A DNA stretch of 53,534 nucleotides from CAYFQV01 sp964654185 (lineage in GTDB: Bacteria > Spirochaetota > Spirochaetia > DSM-27196 > PWMO01): positions 1 to 53,534 of the forward strand of contig CAZZIE010000010.1 in NCBI GenBank assembly GCA_964654185.1, read 5' to 3'. Below are positions 35,379 through 42,930 of this stretch, one piece after another (position 1 is the first letter of the stretch; each line of letters opens with the position of its first letter). A program made the translations under genes and the position numbers. The notes beneath the pieces are model-generated. The model saw only the letters and a list, made by a program, of their open reading frames with translations, made no database searches and had not been told where the DNA came from.

Positions 35379-35407
35379 ATATTATTCTCGATTAATCGGT
35401 ACGTCAA
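35379..35407 (-). promoter_or_regulatory. Sigma70-type promoter of the maoC-bcd-etfBA operon
   Basis: On the minus strand TTGACG (35402-35407), 17 bases, TAATAT (35379-35384): the best promoter match in the window. The spacer holds a perfect 10-bp palindrome CGATTAATCG (35389-35398), a further possible regulator site. The region is strongly AT-rich against its surroundings. Confidence 0.75.
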
Positions 35408-35544
35408 GAGGCCGCAAAAGGAATCTGGAAGGTTTTTGGTATACGGATTTCCGGACCCTGCGCACCCGTGCCGCACCCGTGCCGCGGCGCGGCGACAGCG
35501 CGCCCGCGCGGCGGAGGCGATGAGCAGGAGAACCGTGAGACGAT

Positions 35545-36123
35545 TCAGTCGCCGGCGGTACCGTCTGCCAGGAGCTTCCTTAGGTAGGATATGTCGGAGT
35601 CGTCATCGGAGGTACGGTCGGATCGCGCTTCCTTGAGGGCGATCAGGTCTTCCGGTGCGGCAACCAGAGCGCCGGAGCCGCCCAGGTCCACCGTCCTGGC
35701 CCGCGCCTTCAGACGCGGAAAAGGAACCGGAGGCTCGTAGATGAAGTCGACCTGCGACTCAATATGGATGGAGGAGTGCTCGACTGCGAGAGAGTCTTCT
35801 GCCGCCTCCGATTCCAGCCGGCTCCGGAGCTCAGGCGGGGCGGCAACGAAGCTCAGGGAGCCCGGATTCGCTCGATTAACCCAGCGTTCCGCTGCGGCGC
35901 ACGTCGGCGCGAGGTGCGCCATTGCCTCATCAACCCGGGTAACCAGCGCGTACCCCAGGTCGTACATCTTCTCGAGCACGGTATCGACGTCGAGGGTTCG
36001 CACCGCAAGGTCGAGATCCTGGGTGACGCGGGGACTGTCGTAGAGGCGCAAGGCCACCCCGCCAATGATCACGACACTCACACCGGCCTCTTCTAGTTGC
36101 GCCACCAGATCACCCGTCCGCAC
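35545..36123 (-). CDS. Nucleotidyltransferase-fold protein (AbiEii/DUF6036-like)
   Basis: 192 residues. The pol-beta-like motif is VVIIGGVALRLYDSPRVTQDLDLAV near 17-41 (GG...R.T.D.D) in short stretches; the second part, LVAAPEDLIALKEARSDRTS near 155-174, gives the family-typical C-terminal R..D region. Such proteins include AbiEii-type toxins and orphan nucleotidyltransferases acting on small RNAs. The start GTG 36123 has GGAGG six bases upstream. It overlaps the upstream 63-codon gene by 14 bp, so the two form a bicistronic unit, possibly toxin and antitoxin. It has no AbiEi partner, so an abortive-infection role is unproven. Confidence 0.7.
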   Translation of the reverse strand: MRTGDLVAQLEEAGVSVVIIGGVALRLYDSPRVTQDLDLAVRTLDVDTVLEKMYDLGYALVTRVDEAMAHLAPTCAAAERWVNRANPGSLSFVAAPPELRSRLESEAAEDSLAVEHSSIHIESQVDFIYEPPVPFPRLKARARTVDLGGSGALVAAPEDLIALKEARSDRTSDDDSDISYLRKLLADGTAGD

Positions 36124-36301
36124 GGGTACCTCCGTTGCGCCGGCGCCACTGAGCGACGAAGCGCCGCCAGGCGTAGCCGGGGTTCACCTCGGCGAGGCGT
36201 CTCGCCTCCTCGAAATTGAGCCGAATCTTCTCTTCCGGGGAGAGATTGCGAAGGTGCGCCTGACGGAGGCGCTTGCCCAGGTTGTCCACCGCCATGGTCA
36301 C
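36110..36301 (-). CDS. Small helical protein, partner of the nucleotidyltransferase gene
   Basis: 63 residues, very basic and helical (LRQAHLRNLSPEEKIRLNFE, then RRFVAQWRRRN). It starts MTMAVDNLGKRLRQ at an ATG near 36301 and overlaps the next gene by 14 bp. The arrangement, small charged upstream gene plus nucleotidyltransferase, is that of toxin-antitoxin pairs such as MNT/HEPN or small-cognate systems, but I do not recognise the family. Confidence 0.6.
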   Translation of the reverse strand: MTMAVDNLGKRLRQAHLRNLSPEEKIRLNFEEARRLAEVNPGYAWRRFVAQWRRRNGGTRADG

Positions 36302-36476
36302 ACTCTACGGCGCCGGCCAATCACCGCGCAACCTCCGGCACCGAGGCGCAGCCCGCCGACAGCAGAGGAGCCGCCATGGCGAGCGTTGCGACGCCGACTG
36401 TGGCGCGGCGCCGTAGACATCGACCCAGGGTAGTGATTCTGAGAGTGGCTCCTCTCACGCGTGCTCTCTCCGCCCG

Positions 36477-36947
36477 CTATCTGCGCAGCGTCGCCACGAG
36501 GCGCTTGGTGTTGAGGAGGAGCTCCACGGCGTCGACCGGCGATGCGCAGACAAGGTCGGCCGCCCCGAGAGTAGCCGCGTGGGCCCCTTCCGCCTGGAGG
36601 ATGCAGATGCCCAGCGCCGCGGTGCGGAGCATGGCCTCGTCGTTCCGGCCGTTGCCCAGGGCCACGACGTGCTCCGCTCCGAGACGCTCCGCCACGCGTC
36701 CCTTCGCCGCGACCTGGTCGTTCGGCGACAATACCTCGACCTGCACGGGCAGATCCGCCGTCGCCTCCCGGGCCGTACCGAAGGTGTCGGCGGTGAGAAT
36801 GTGCACGGACACGGACTCCGCCGCACGGGTCAGAGCCTTCGCCACCCCCGGTAGCAATGCGCCGTCCACGGCGAGGGTGCCGTTGAAGTCGCAGAGCAGG
36901 TGGCCGATCCGGTAGATCCGGTCGCCTGGAACGCTGAAGGTGATCAT
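36477..36947 (-). CDS. HAD-family soluble hydrolase (COG4087-like)
   Basis: 156 residues. HAD motif I is LLCDFNGTLAVDGALLPG near 17-34, with N in place of the second acidic residue (DxN instead of DxD), motif II is HILTADTFGTA, and motif III/IV is VVALGNGRNDEAMLRTAALG near 94-113. This matches the soluble P-type-ATPase-like proteins of unknown substrate; the DxN could favour phosphotransfer or lower phosphatase activity. ATG 36947 is chosen because the family begins at MITFSVPGDRIYRIGHL; a longer frame starts at 36983. Flanked by unrelated genes on the same strand. Confidence 0.8.
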   Translation of the reverse strand: MITFSVPGDRIYRIGHLLCDFNGTLAVDGALLPGVAKALTRAAESVSVHILTADTFGTAREATADLPVQVEVLSPNDQVAAKGRVAERLGAEHVVALGNGRNDEAMLRTAALGICILQAEGAHAATLGAADLVCASPVDAVELLLNTKRLVATLRR

Positions 36948-37001
36948 GCGCTTCACTTTGCGGGGCTGCGCCGGTACCGTCAAGCGGAACAGAGAACCCG
37001 G

Positions 37002-37532
37002 TCAGTACCGCTCCTGCTGTTCCGACTCTTCCGCCGCCTCAATGCGGCGCTCCACGTCCCAGGTGTCGGAGTCCTTCAGGTCGGGGAACTGCTTGTGGAA
37101 CGCCCGGGGCTCGCCGTTGTGCTTCTCGTCGTAGGGAAGCAGGACCCGATAGAGCTCGCCAAGACGCTCCACCAGCGTCTTCACATTGTCCTGGAGACTC
37201 GTAACGGTCATGCGGAGGACGACGCGGTTCTCCTGGGAGATGTGTGCACGGGGACGGGCGATTTCGGTCTTCATCCGCGGAAGAGCTTCAGTGACCAGCG
37301 CGTGGGCGAAGCTGAGCATGGCACGAATCGCCGCAAAGAGCTCGTAGACATCGATCTCCTGCTCCCAACGTTCGTCACCATACGAGAGGAGATGCTCTAT
37401 CTCACGCCACTGCGTATCATCCAGGGAGAGGTTGCGCACGCTGCCTCGCAGCACCGAATTGCTCATGAAGGTCTCATATGCCAGGCGGGTGCGGTCGATC
37501 GCGTCTCGAACGCTCTTTTCGTAGTCGTCCAT
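37002..37532 (-). CDS. Hypothetical helical protein
   Basis: 176 residues, almost entirely helical and charged (WEQEIDVYELFAAIRAMLSF; NRVVLRMTVTSLQDNVKTLV), no signal and no membrane segment. Not recognised. Start ATG 37532 has GAGG about six bases before it. Lies 55 bp behind the HAD gene in the same direction. Upstream to 37811 is a spacer with a short tandem repeat and an inverted repeat. Confidence 0.6.
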   Translation of the reverse strand: MDDYEKSVRDAIDRTRLAYETFMSNSVLRGSVRNLSLDDTQWREIEHLLSYGDERWEQEIDVYELFAAIRAMLSFAHALVTEALPRMKTEIARPRAHISQENRVVLRMTVTSLQDNVKTLVERLGELYRVLLPYDEKHNGEPRAFHKQFPDLKDSDTWDVERRIEAAEESEQQERY

Positions 37533-37579
37533 GGACAACCTCTATCCTGCGCTCCGCAAGGCTTGCGGGGAGCCGGACC

Positions 37580-37620
37580 ACCGGGGACGCCGGGGGCACC
37601 CGGGGGCACCGGGGGGCGCG
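37580..37620. repeat. Short G-rich tandem repeat (about 10 bp)
   Basis: CCGGGGACGCCGGGGGCACC followed by CGGGGGCACCGGGGGGCG: about four imperfect units of a CGGGGGCACC motif. The G-runs (4-6 G) could form G-quadruplexes on the plus strand. Confidence 0.75.
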
Positions 37621-37642
37621 GGCTCTGCGATGAGTGGTACTA

Positions 37643-37660
37643 CTTACTCACCCGAGTAAG
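37643..37660. promoter_or_regulatory. Inverted repeat in AT-rich spacer (possible operator)
   Basis: CTTACTC-ACCC-GAGTAAG, 7-bp arms with a 4-base spacer, lies about 110 bp upstream of the hypothetical gene at 37002-37532 in an AT-rich stretch. It resembles a dimeric repressor site; no clear promoter elements were identified. Confidence 0.4.
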
Positions 37661-37811
37661 CTGAGTGCACTATGTCCTCACAGAAGAACGTATCACTTTT
37701 TGAGCAAGCTAACCGTACGCCATTTCCGGTCCGGATTCAATACCACGCGCGTCCTGCGTTGCACAGGCGGGCGGTTCATCGCCGCGTTGCAGCGGTGGCT
37801 GCGGTCCCGGG

Positions 37812-38309
37812 TCACGCCGGGAACACCTTCTGCGGCTCCCGAATCCGGCCCTGGTTGCCGATCTCCCAGATGATACCATACGCCTCCTCGGTGTCCAGGT
37901 AGACGTGCCAGTCCTCATCGTACTTGCCCTGTTGCAGCGGGTAGATGCCCTTTGCAGCGAACTCCTCGAGAGCCTTCGGGATGTCCGGGTAGTAGACCTT
38001 GATGTGATGGACCCCTTCGCCTCGCTCGTCCAGGAACTCCCGGTGGATGCCCATGCCGTAGAGCGGCTGCATGAGCTCGTACTGGACGTCGCCGATCTGA
38101 GCCAGAGCAATGCGGAAGCCCATCTGCTCTACCCGCACTCCGCGGTAGAAGACATCGTGGAGGTCGGGAGTCTCGAAGTCCCAGAAGTACCAGGGTCCGA
38201 ATCCCATGGTGTGCCAGTATCGCTCCGCCGTCTCCTCGAGGTTCCAGCACACTTCCGCTATCTGACAGATCTTGCCCTCCTGCCACTCACGTTCGATTCC
38301 TGCAGGCAT
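37812..38309 (-). CDS. VOC-family (glyoxalase-fold) protein
   Basis: 165 residues. Two beta-alpha-beta-beta-beta units: first at QIAEVCWNLEETAERYWHTM, second at GVHHIKVYYPDIPKALEEFA, ending IIWEIGNQGRIREPQKVFPA. The family includes methylmalonyl-CoA epimerases and lyases; the first metal His is replaced (QIAEV instead of Hxx), the second HHI is kept, so catalysis is uncertain. ATG 38309 follows GGAGG by four to five bases. Just upstream lie the 17-bp tandem array and assembly gap, so its promoter is probably inside or next to them. Confidence 0.75.
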   Translation of the reverse strand: MPAGIEREWQEGKICQIAEVCWNLEETAERYWHTMGFGPWYFWDFETPDLHDVFYRGVRVEQMGFRIALAQIGDVQYELMQPLYGMGIHREFLDERGEGVHHIKVYYPDIPKALEEFAAKGIYPLQQGKYDEDWHVYLDTEEAYGIIWEIGNQGRIREPQKVFPA

Positions 38310-38380
38310 GATTCCTCCTTCTCGCTTCCGACTCTGCGCCTCTGAGCACCTGCCGGTACTCTCCCCAAGTGTAGTCTCCC

Positions 38381-38619
38381 GCCGTGCGGGTCTGCCCGCC
38401 GTGCGGGTCTGCCCGCCGTGCGGGTCTGCCCGNNNNNNNNNNNNNNNNNNNNNNNNNNNNNNNNNNNNNNNNNNNNNNNNNNNNNNNNNNNNNNNNNNNN
38501 NNNNNNNNNNNNNNNNNNNNNNNNNNNNNNNNCCCGCCGTGCGGGTCTGCCCGCCGTGCGGGTCTGCCCGCCGTGCGGGTCTGCCCGGCGCGCGGGTCTG
38601 CCCGGCGCGCGGGAGCGAC
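38381..38619. repeat. 17-bp tandem repeat array with 100-N gap
   Basis: The unit GCCGTGCGGGTCTGCCC is repeated perfectly three times before the gap (38381-38431) and three times after it (38536-38586), then two degenerate units (GGCGCGCGGGTCTGCCC...). 38433-38532 are 100 N, a standard placeholder, so the true length is unknown and probably larger: the repeat broke the assembly. It occupies most of the 329-bp gap between the VOC gene and the GGDEF gene; nothing else was seen there. Confidence 0.95.
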
Positions 38620-38638
38620 CGCACCTGCCCGGGACGCC

Positions 38639-40366
38639 CTACTGCGCGGTCCGTACGCGGTCACGACCGTCCTTCTTGGCCCGGTAGAGCGCCTGGTCGG
38701 CGCGCTCCTGAACATCGCGGAGGGTGTCCGCCCCGCGCGCCTCAGCCACCCCAATACTGGCGGTGACCCCGTCGGCCGCCCCGAAGTCGGCGGCGCGAAT
38801 CGCCTGCAGCAACCTGTCCGCGGAGGCTTCCGCACGGGCCAGGTTGGCTCCGTGAAGGAGCACGGCGAACTCCTCGCCGCCCCAGCGGCAGGCTACATCC
38901 ACCTTGCGGAGGGTCTCGGCGATCACCTGAGCAAATTGGCCAAGCACATCGTCGCCGACGCTGTGGCCAAAGGTATCATTGACGTTCTTGAAGTGGTCTA
39001 TGTCCAGCATCAGGAGACTGAGAGGTAGCTCGTTGCGTTCGCGGCTCTGGAGGAGATACCGTCCGAGCTCCTCGAACTTCCGACGGTTGAAGATGCCCGT
39101 GAGGTAGTCGATATCGGCGTAGCGCAGGTCCGTGAAGTCCTGCGCCGCCAGGTAGCAGCCGTCCACCCTGTCGGAGCCGTCCGCGTGAGGCTCCAATCTG
39201 CCCCGGAAGTCGCGCTCCCCCTCGGGTAGTCCCGCGAAAGTGACTTCGAAACTTACACTCTCGCCGCGCAAGGCACCGTCCAGATAGGGCCGAAGACGTT
39301 CGTAGTTCTCAAGGCCCAGGACCTCCCACACGAGCATCCCGCGCATCTCCGCCACCGATCGGCTGATCACGGCCTCGTGCGCCAGGTTCACCTCCCGGTA
39401 CCGGCGATCCGTGTCGATGAACGCAATGAGCATGGGCACCGCATCCAGGAGGAGATGCCGGCGCTCGACCTCCTCCTCGAAGGCGGCGGCATCGAAAAGA
39501 GCGCCCGCCAGGATTCCCGAGGCGAGATCGAGGGTCTGCACGTCCTCATGGGTGAAGATGTTCGGCGTGCCGGAGTAGACCTTGAGGACGCCGTAGCACG
39601 TCCCCTGGTGCATGAGCGGGGTGAGAACGGCCGAGCGAAACCCGATGCGACGCGCCGTCTCCTTTTTCTGAACGCGCTCGTCCGTCTCGGCGTCGTCACA
39701 GACGAGCGTCTCCTGCCGGACGTAGGCCAGACCGGAAATGCTCCGATCTATCGGCAGGCGCAGACCCTCATGTCCGGCGGCGGTACCGACGGCCGCACGA
39801 TAGACCATCCCGTTGTCCTCCGGCTCTTCTACAACGGCAGCCTCACCCTCGGTCATCTCGAGGGCAACGTCCGCAACGCCCTGGCGCACCCTGTCGAGGG
39901 AAAGCCCCTGAGCGGAAACGTCGTGATAGATCCGGTGAAGCAACTCGAGACGGTCGCTGTAGCGCTGCCGGGCTCGCTCCCCGGTAGCGTCACTCTGCAG
40001 GGCGACGAAGTACTGCAGTCGGCCCGCCCGGTCGGTGAAAGGCTCAATCCGCCACTCAAGCTCGAAGGACTCACCGTCCTTTCGGTAGTTCGTCACATGG
40101 CCGGCAAAGGACTCGCCCGCCTCCAGGGCGGCGCGCACGCGGTCCAGAACGGCGCGCTCGGTCTCCGGCCCCTGCAGGAGCCGCGGGCTCCGTCCGACCA
40201 CCTCGTCCCGACGATACCCGGTCATCTTCTCGAAAGCGCGATTGGCGTAGAGGATCCGCGGGCCCGGCTCGTCCAACTCGGTGTCGGTAATCAGCACCGC
40301 TTCGGATACGCGTTCGAGGAGGGCTGCAAGTACCTCAGGGGGCGGTTTGCCCGGATCGTCCATCAT
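38639..40366 (-). CDS. PAS-GAF-PAS-GGDEF diguanylate cyclase
   Basis: 575 residues, soluble. PAS 1 near 15-130 (ILYANRAFEKMTGYRRDEVV), GAF near 140-295 (LPIDRSISGLAYVRQETLVC; GFRSAVLTPLMHQGTCYGVL), PAS 2 near 305-405 (LLLDAVPMLIAFIDTDRRYR), GGDEF near 415-575. The active site is CRWGGEEFAVLLHG with an intact GGEEF, and RKVD just before it is the RxxD inhibitory site for c-di-GMP. PAS 1 looks like LOV (GRSPRLLQGPET) but lacks the photoactive Cys. It makes c-di-GMP in response to a soluble signal, which is not identified. Stop lies 20 bp from the 17-bp repeat array. Confidence 0.93.
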   Translation of the reverse strand: MMDDPGKPPPEVLAALLERVSEAVLITDTELDEPGPRILYANRAFEKMTGYRRDEVVGRSPRLLQGPETERAVLDRVRAALEAGESFAGHVTNYRKDGESFELEWRIEPFTDRAGRLQYFVALQSDATGERARQRYSDRLELLHRIYHDVSAQGLSLDRVRQGVADVALEMTEGEAAVVEEPEDNGMVYRAAVGTAAGHEGLRLPIDRSISGLAYVRQETLVCDDAETDERVQKKETARRIGFRSAVLTPLMHQGTCYGVLKVYSGTPNIFTHEDVQTLDLASGILAGALFDAAAFEEEVERRHLLLDAVPMLIAFIDTDRRYREVNLAHEAVISRSVAEMRGMLVWEVLGLENYERLRPYLDGALRGESVSFEVTFAGLPEGERDFRGRLEPHADGSDRVDGCYLAAQDFTDLRYADIDYLTGIFNRRKFEELGRYLLQSRERNELPLSLLMLDIDHFKNVNDTFGHSVGDDVLGQFAQVIAETLRKVDVACRWGGEEFAVLLHGANLARAEASADRLLQAIRAADFGAADGVTASIGVAEARGADTLRDVQERADQALYRAKKDGRDRVRTAQ

Positions 40367-40480
40367 GATACATAGTCAACGTAACAATCCTGTGAGGGTA
40401 TCGACGAAGATCGAGCAGTAGAGAGATTCGTGTCGATGCCAAAGGCCGATGGATGCCATAGGCCCCGGGGAGCATGCACC

Positions 40481-41356
40481 ATGCGCACATCCGCCCTTCG
40501 CACCTACTACAACCCCAATCAGACCGCCCGGGAGAACGACAGCTTCTCTCCGAGCGCACAGAAACCGGCGGCCGTGGTCGACGCCCTTGAAACGGAGCCG
40601 TTGGTAGAGGTGGTTTCGGAGTGGCGCCCCCTCAGCGTCGACGAGATCGCCCTGGCCCACGACCGGGCCCATGTGGAGGCCATTCTACGAGGGGAGAAGC
40701 CGAACGGCTTCGGCAACACCCTCCAGGCGGTTGCAGAAACGCTTCCCTGGACCAACGGCAGCTTCTACCACGCCGCGGTGGACGCACTTACCCGGAAGAG
40801 CGCCACCTTCTCACCGACGAGCGGATTCCACCACGCCGAGTACGACGCCGCCATGGGCTTCTGCACCTTCAACGGCCTCATGATCGCGGCCGTCATGCTG
40901 CACCGGGAGGGCGCCGCCCGGCGGATCGGCATTGTCGACCTGGACGTGCACTACGGCAACGGGACGGACGACATCATCAGGCGCGTCGGCATCGACTATG
41001 TAACTCATCTTTCTTTTGGAGATGTGCGACCGGGCGGTGCACAGCCGCCGGCCGCCCCGGACACCACCGAGGACCGCTGGGTTGGCGCCCTGAAGGCGGC
41101 GCTCGAGCGTGACTTCTCCGACGTGGATGTGCTCTTCTATCAGGCGGGAGCGGACCCGCACGTCAACGATCCGCTCGGGGGCGCACTTTCAACCGAGCAG
41201 ATGCAGCTCCGGGACCGGGCGGTGTTTCGCTTTGCCCGGTCCGCGGGGATTCCGATTGTGTGGAACCTGGCCGGGGGATATCAGCGCCCGGTTCAGAAGG
41301 TCATTGACCTTCACATCACCACGGCGCAGGAGTGTCTCAGCGCTTGGTTTCGATAG
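40481..41356 (+). CDS. Histone-deacetylase-superfamily zinc amidohydrolase
   Basis: 291 residues. Class II/acetylpolyamine-type motifs: SGFHHAEYDAAMGFCTFNGL near 112-131 (catalytic His pair), GIVDLDVHYGNGTDDII near 149-165 (zinc-binding D and H), then QAGADPHVNDPLGG and NLAGGYQ near the C-terminus. It removes acetyl or similar groups from a small amine or protein lysine; the substrate is unknown. ATG 40481 follows GGGGAG; an upstream in-frame ATG at 40430 adds a non-family leader. Divergent from the GGDEF gene with a 114-bp gap; its stop overlaps the next, opposite-strand gene by 20 bp. Confidence 0.88.
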   Translation: MRTSALRTYYNPNQTARENDSFSPSAQKPAAVVDALETEPLVEVVSEWRPLSVDEIALAHDRAHVEAILRGEKPNGFGNTLQAVAETLPWTNGSFYHAAVDALTRKSATFSPTSGFHHAEYDAAMGFCTFNGLMIAAVMLHREGAARRIGIVDLDVHYGNGTDDIIRRVGIDYVTHLSFGDVRPGGAQPPAAPDTTEDRWVGALKAALERDFSDVDVLFYQAGADPHVNDPLGGALSTEQMQLRDRAVFRFARSAGIPIVWNLAGGYQRPVQKVIDLHITTAQECLSAWFR

Positions 41357-42005
41357 GCGCCGCAGTCTCGGCACGGCGGGGCGCCCGGATCACGCGCACC
41401 AGCGAAGCGCCGGCCGCCGCAGCGAACCAGCCCCCCAGCACCAGCGTGCGCAGAAGCTCCCCGGAGACCGCCAGCGCGGTGAAGACGTGGAAGAGGAGCA
41501 CCAGGAGGGTCGCCCCGGCAAGGCGGCGTGCAATCATCCACGCTCCGGCATGGCCGCCTTCCGTCTCAGCCATGTCCACGGCGCCGCGCCGCACAAGTCG
41601 TCCGCCCCTCTGCGGCAGCGCTGCCGCCGCACCGGCGGCAACGACCGCGACCCCGGCCAGCCCGACCAGCGCCGCCTGCCCGGAGTGCACGTGGAGAAGG
41701 AGTCCCGGAAGGATTGCCGCCTTCACGGCGCCGTGAAGCCCCGCGAGGAGGGTCCCCGCAGTTGCCACACCGACCTGGAGCCGAAGCAGCCTCTGAGGGC
41801 CGAGAGCCCGCCCGATTCTGCCGGTCGGACCTCCCACAACAAAGAGGTTGAGCAGGAGGACGTACGCCGTCACCCCCGCCGCCGTCGCCAGGGCCAGAGC
41901 GGTCACACCCTCGCTCGCCCATTCACCCGCGAAGGTGGCAAGGGCAATCAGAGGGCTCAGGATGACGGCAGCCAGAATGAGGGTTCGCAGGACTTTCGAC
42001 TTCAT
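41337..42005 (-). CDS. Multi-helix membrane protein, possible ferric-reductase-like heme protein
   Basis: 222 residues with about six hydrophobic helices. Conserved-looking histidines lie in GTLLAGLHGAVKAAIL, LLLHVHSGQAALVG and LLVLLFHVFTALAVSG, a spacing reminiscent of heme-ligating helices of ferric reductase-like or cytochrome b proteins, but I cannot confirm it. It ends in a short basic tail (RAPRRAETAAPIETKR). ATG 42005 has GGGAG seven bases upstream. Overlaps the end of the deacetylase gene tail-to-tail by 20 bp. Alternative: a membrane protein of unrelated function. Confidence 0.5.
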   Translation of the reverse strand: MKSKVLRTLILAAVILSPLIALATFAGEWASEGVTALALATAAGVTAYVLLLNLFVVGGPTGRIGRALGPQRLLRLQVGVATAGTLLAGLHGAVKAAILPGLLLHVHSGQAALVGLAGVAVVAAGAAAALPQRGGRLVRRGAVDMAETEGGHAGAWMIARRLAGATLLVLLFHVFTALAVSGELLRTLVLGGWFAAAAGASLVRVIRAPRRAETAAPIETKR

Positions 42006-42152
42006 GACGATCTCCCGGGCCGCTCCGCAGTCGGTCCTCTGCCCGGTCTTCCTCTCGATCGGACCGGAACCGCCGGAGCGGGAGTGTTCTTCGCCCAATC
42101 ATCAGTCATTTGCTTAGCTTCCGTCAACGCGGTTGCGGCTGCACCCGCGGCG

Positions 42153-42169
42153 AGCTTGCCCGGCAAGCT
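42153..42169. promoter_or_regulatory. Short hairpin next to tandem repeat
   Basis: AGCTTGCC-C-GGCAAGCT, 8-bp arms around one base. It lies between the divergent membrane-protein gene and methyltransferase gene, with the 18-bp repeats immediately to its right. It may be a regulator site or part of a repeat. Confidence 0.4.
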
Positions 42170-42172
42170 TGC

Positions 42173-42245
42173 GCCTTGGGGTCCCGTAGTGCCTTGGGGC
42201 CCAGTGGCGGCTTGGGGCCCAGTGGCGGCTTGAGGTCCCGTGGCG
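42173..42245. repeat. 18-bp tandem repeat, 4 imperfect copies
   Basis: Four units of the type GCTTGGGGCCCAGTGGCG: 42173-42190 (variant ending CCCGTAGT), 42191-42209, 42210-42227 and 42228-42245 (variant GAGGTCCCG). It ends 19 bp before the methyltransferase ATG, so it would occupy its 5' leader or promoter. Confidence 0.85.
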
Positions 42246-42264
42246 GCGGCAGTATGTTGAGAGT

Positions 42265-42930
42265 ATGAGCCAAACCAACGAGGGACTGACTCCGGAGCAG
42301 GCGCGCAGATTCTACGATCGCTACGGGGAGCGTCAGGACGCCCACCGCCACGAGGACGCTGCCCGTGCGGAGCTTCAGAACCTCGGGGAGTTCGACTCGG
42401 CGTGCAACGTCTTCGAGCTCGGCTGCGGAACCGGCAGCTTAGCCCGCAAGCTCTTCACCGAGAGCTTCCCTACCACTACGCGCTATCTCGGGGTGGATGT
42501 GAGCGAGACCATGGCGGCCCTGGCGCGGCACAATCTGGCGGACTTCGCCCGCCGCGCAATGGTCGTTCAGACCGACGGCGAGATGCACTTCGACGAGCCG
42601 AAGGGCTTCTACGACCGCTTCGTTGCGACCTACGTCTTCGATCTCCTCCCGGAAGAGCCGATCTACCGCGGCCTGGTGGAGGCGCACCGCCTCCTGGCAA
42701 CTCACGGGTTGCTCTGCCTGGTGTGCCTCACTCGCGGCGCCAACACCCTGCAGCGAACCATCAGCGGACTCTGGTCCCAGGTGCAACGAGTGGCGGGAAC
42801 GGCCGTGGGCGGCTGTCGACCCATCGACATCACCTCCTACATGCACGAGACATTGTGGGAGATTGAGGAAAATCGGGTCGTGTCCTCCTTCGGCGTTCCA
42901 TCCCAGGTCGTGGTTGCACGCCCGCGGTGA
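42265..42930 (+). CDS. Class I SAM-dependent methyltransferase
   Basis: 221 residues. SAM-binding motif I is NVFELGCGTGSLARKLF near 48-64, motif II YLGVDVSETMAALAR near 74-88, and post-motif FVATYVFDLLPEEPIYRGL. The N-terminus (QARRFYDRYGERQDAH) resembles small-molecule or ubiquinone-like methyltransferases. The substrate is unknown. Its TGA overlaps the GTG of the next gene by one to four bases, so the two are translationally coupled. Confidence 0.88.
   Translation: MSQTNEGLTPEQARRFYDRYGERQDAHRHEDAARAELQNLGEFDSACNVFELGCGTGSLARKLFTESFPTTTRYLGVDVSETMAALARHNLADFARRAMVVQTDGEMHFDEPKGFYDRFVATYVFDLLPEEPIYRGLVEAHRLLATHGLLCLVCLTRGANTLQRTISGLWSQVQRVAGTAVGGCRPIDITSYMHETLWEIEENRVVSSFGVPSQVVVARPR

Noticed and set aside
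35545..36123. AbiE abortive-infection system
   Set aside because: The AbiEi-type partner is missing and the small upstream gene does not resemble it; kept only as a nucleotidyltransferase-fold protein.
37672..37902. Small plus-strand gene in the spacer near 37.7 kb
   Set aside because: It overlaps the 3' end of the VOC gene in antisense and has no ribosome site; its protein has no recognisable pattern.
38381..38619. CRISPR array
   Set aside because: The 17-bp units are directly adjacent with no spacers and there are no cas genes in the window.
39600..40366. True LOV photoreceptor
   Set aside because: The photoactive Cys of the NCRFLQ motif is absent (SPRLLQ).
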